From an uncultured Blautia sp. (GTDB lineage Bacteria; Bacillota; Clostridia; Lachnospirales; Lachnospiraceae), in contig CAMOXX010000048.1 of NCBI GenBank assembly GCA_946629475.1, positions 1-14,455 of the forward strand: a DNA stretch of 14,455 nucleotides, written 5' to 3'. Of the stretch, positions 13,785 to 14,455 are shown one piece after another. The notes beneath the pieces are model-generated. The model did not search any database. It was not told the DNA's origin and saw only the letters and a program-made list of their open reading frames with translations. Position numbers and translations under genes: made by a program. Within the stretch, counting starts at the first letter, position 1; each line of letters begins with the position of its first letter.

Positions 13785-14251
13785 AATCAAAGAGTAGACT
13801 CCTGATCCGGCTGATCGCTGTAGCGGTTGTCATCGCCGTAGCGGCAGCGATGATGGTGATCGGGCGCGGACATACTATTTATTTTGACAACAAGACACTG
13901 GAAGCGAACGGGCAGACCTATACAGCTCCGTACCAGATTCAGGTGTTTGTGAACGATCAGTCCGTTGGAAAGCTGAAGGAAGGCGACCGCGGTATGGTGG
14001 ATACGATGGGGCAGGACTTTAAGATGGTGCTGCACATCACACCGGAAAAGGACGCCAAAAAGACAGGCAGTGCGGTTACGCTGAAGCTGCCCTACAATAT
14101 GGACGGAATCATCATCAACCTTCCGGCCCTCCTGGGAGGGGCGCCGGAGGAGGTTTATCAGTCCGAATTTATCCCGGCCGAAGTCGAGGAGGATGTTGAG
14201 GATGTGGACGTATCCTCAGATGAATTCGAGATGCCGATGGGGGACGAGTAA
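13781..14251 (+). CDS. Small membrane-anchored protein of unknown function with acidic C-terminal tail (DUF6672-like)
   Basis: This 156-residue protein has a basic N-terminus, one membrane segment (about 11-27, LIAVAVVIAVAAAMMVI) and an extracellular domain (about 30-130) predicted to be mostly beta strands, with TIYFDNKTLEANGQTY, IQVFVND and FKMVLHITPEKD. The last 25 residues are strongly acidic (EVEEDVEDVDVSSDEFEM). It resembles proteins annotated as DUF6672 that accompany such transporters, but that is from memory. It overlaps the second permease by four bases (ATGA), so it is very likely an accessory subunit of the ABC system. No catalytic motif is visible. A role in docking the unanchored binding protein is a speculation from topology alone. 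Confidence 0.75.
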   Translation: MKSKSRLLIRLIAVAVVIAVAAAMMVIGRGHTIYFDNKTLEANGQTYTAPYQIQVFVNDQSVGKLKEGDRGMVDTMGQDFKMVLHITPEKDAKKTGSAVTLKLPYNMDGIIINLPALLGGAPEEVYQSEFIPAEVEEDVEDVDVSSDEFEMPMGDE

Positions 14252-14280
14252 GAGGCCCCTGAAGGGAACGGAATTTGATA

Positions 14281-14328
14281 CAGACAGGCTGCAGGCGCGG
14301 TTTTTGGGACCGGCCTGCGGCCTGTCTG
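14281..14328 (+). repeat. Long GC-rich inverted repeat after the transporter operon
   Basis: CAGACAGGC-t-GCAGGC (14281-14296) pairs with GCCTGC-g-GCCTGTCTG (14313-14328), making 15 base pairs with one mismatch and a 16-base loop. It stands 29 bases after the last operon gene. There is no T-tract directly after it, so it is not a standard intrinsic terminator on the plus strand, but it could stop or protect the transcript. Confidence 0.7.
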
Positions 14329-14354
14329 CAGTTCAGATAAATGACACTGAACTG
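14329..14354 (+). repeat. Second inverted repeat directly abutting the first
   Basis: CAGTTCAG (14329-14336) pairs with CTGAACTG (14347-14354) around a ten-base loop. It begins on the base after the previous hairpin, so the two would stack coaxially in RNA. No T-tract follows. The rest of 14252-14426 holds no supported gene and no clear promoter. Confidence 0.6.
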
Positions 14355-14426
14355 CGGGAGCCCGCGGAGCGGAGAAAACCGTAGACTGCATTTGTGAGTG
14401 AATTATGACAGACGAGGGGTTTAAGT

Positions 14427-14455
14427 ATGAGATGGATGATTGCTTCGGATATCCA
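14427..14455 (+). CDS. Start of a YfcE-like metallophosphoesterase gene (cut by window edge)
   Basis: An ATG at 14427 follows GAGGGG (14414-14419) with seven bases of spacing. The nine complete codons read MRWMIASDI, and the final two bases CA allow His or Gln. MxxMIASDIH is the opening of YfcE/MJ0936-type phosphodiesterases, where the Asp and His bind metal. Only this start is visible, so the call rests on a very short match and the ribosome binding site. Confidence 0.5.

Overview
The window looks like chromosomal DNA from an anaerobic, fairly GC-rich member of the Clostridia, most likely Lachnospiraceae-like. The grounds are strong GGAGG ribosome binding sites, TTGACA/TATAAT promoters, an [FeFe]-hydrogenase maturation operon and a Firmicutes-type ABC operon with a DUF3798-like binding protein. 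The taxonomic call is an inference. No mobile element, phage gene, CRISPR array, rRNA or tRNA was recognised.

Left part (1-3976, minus strand): a tight four-gene operon read right to left. It encodes a small TM1266-like hydrogenase-system regulator, the radical SAM enzymes HydE and HydG, and the GTPase scaffold HydF, which runs off the left edge. Together these build the 2Fe subcluster of the [FeFe]-hydrogenase H-cluster. The hydrogenase itself is not in the window.

Centre (3977-4634): a 658-base divergent control region. Leftward there is a near-consensus promoter (4200-4228), a structured leader, and an intrinsic terminator whose 5' arm can instead pair with leader sequence, as in a riboswitch or attenuator; a further stem-loop precedes the first gene. 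Rightward there is a second promoter (4290-4317). Its expected start coincides with the first of two identical 113-base structured repeats that fill most of a 311-base 5' UTR. A 20-base palindrome lies midway between the two promoters.

Right part (4635-14251, plus strand): an SAH/MTA/5'-deoxyadenosine-type deaminase, an S-adenosylhomocysteinase-family enzyme of the short form, and a GGDEF diguanylate cyclase. A second strong promoter (8589-8617) then drives an ABC importer operon: secreted DUF3798-like binding protein, terminator-like hairpin, double ATPase, two permeases, and a small membrane-anchored protein with an acidic tail. The last three genes overlap by ATGA. After two hairpins, a YfcE-like phosphoesterase gene starts at the right edge.

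How it may fit together (inference): HydE and HydG, like other radical SAM enzymes, release 5'-deoxyadenosine, and methyltransferases release SAH. The deaminase/hydrolase pair resembles the archaeal route in which SAH is deaminated to S-inosylhomocysteine and then hydrolysed. The divergent arrangement would allow cofactor maturation and SAM by-product recycling to be controlled together. The ABC transporter is of the sugar/nucleoside type, but its ligand cannot be read from sequence.
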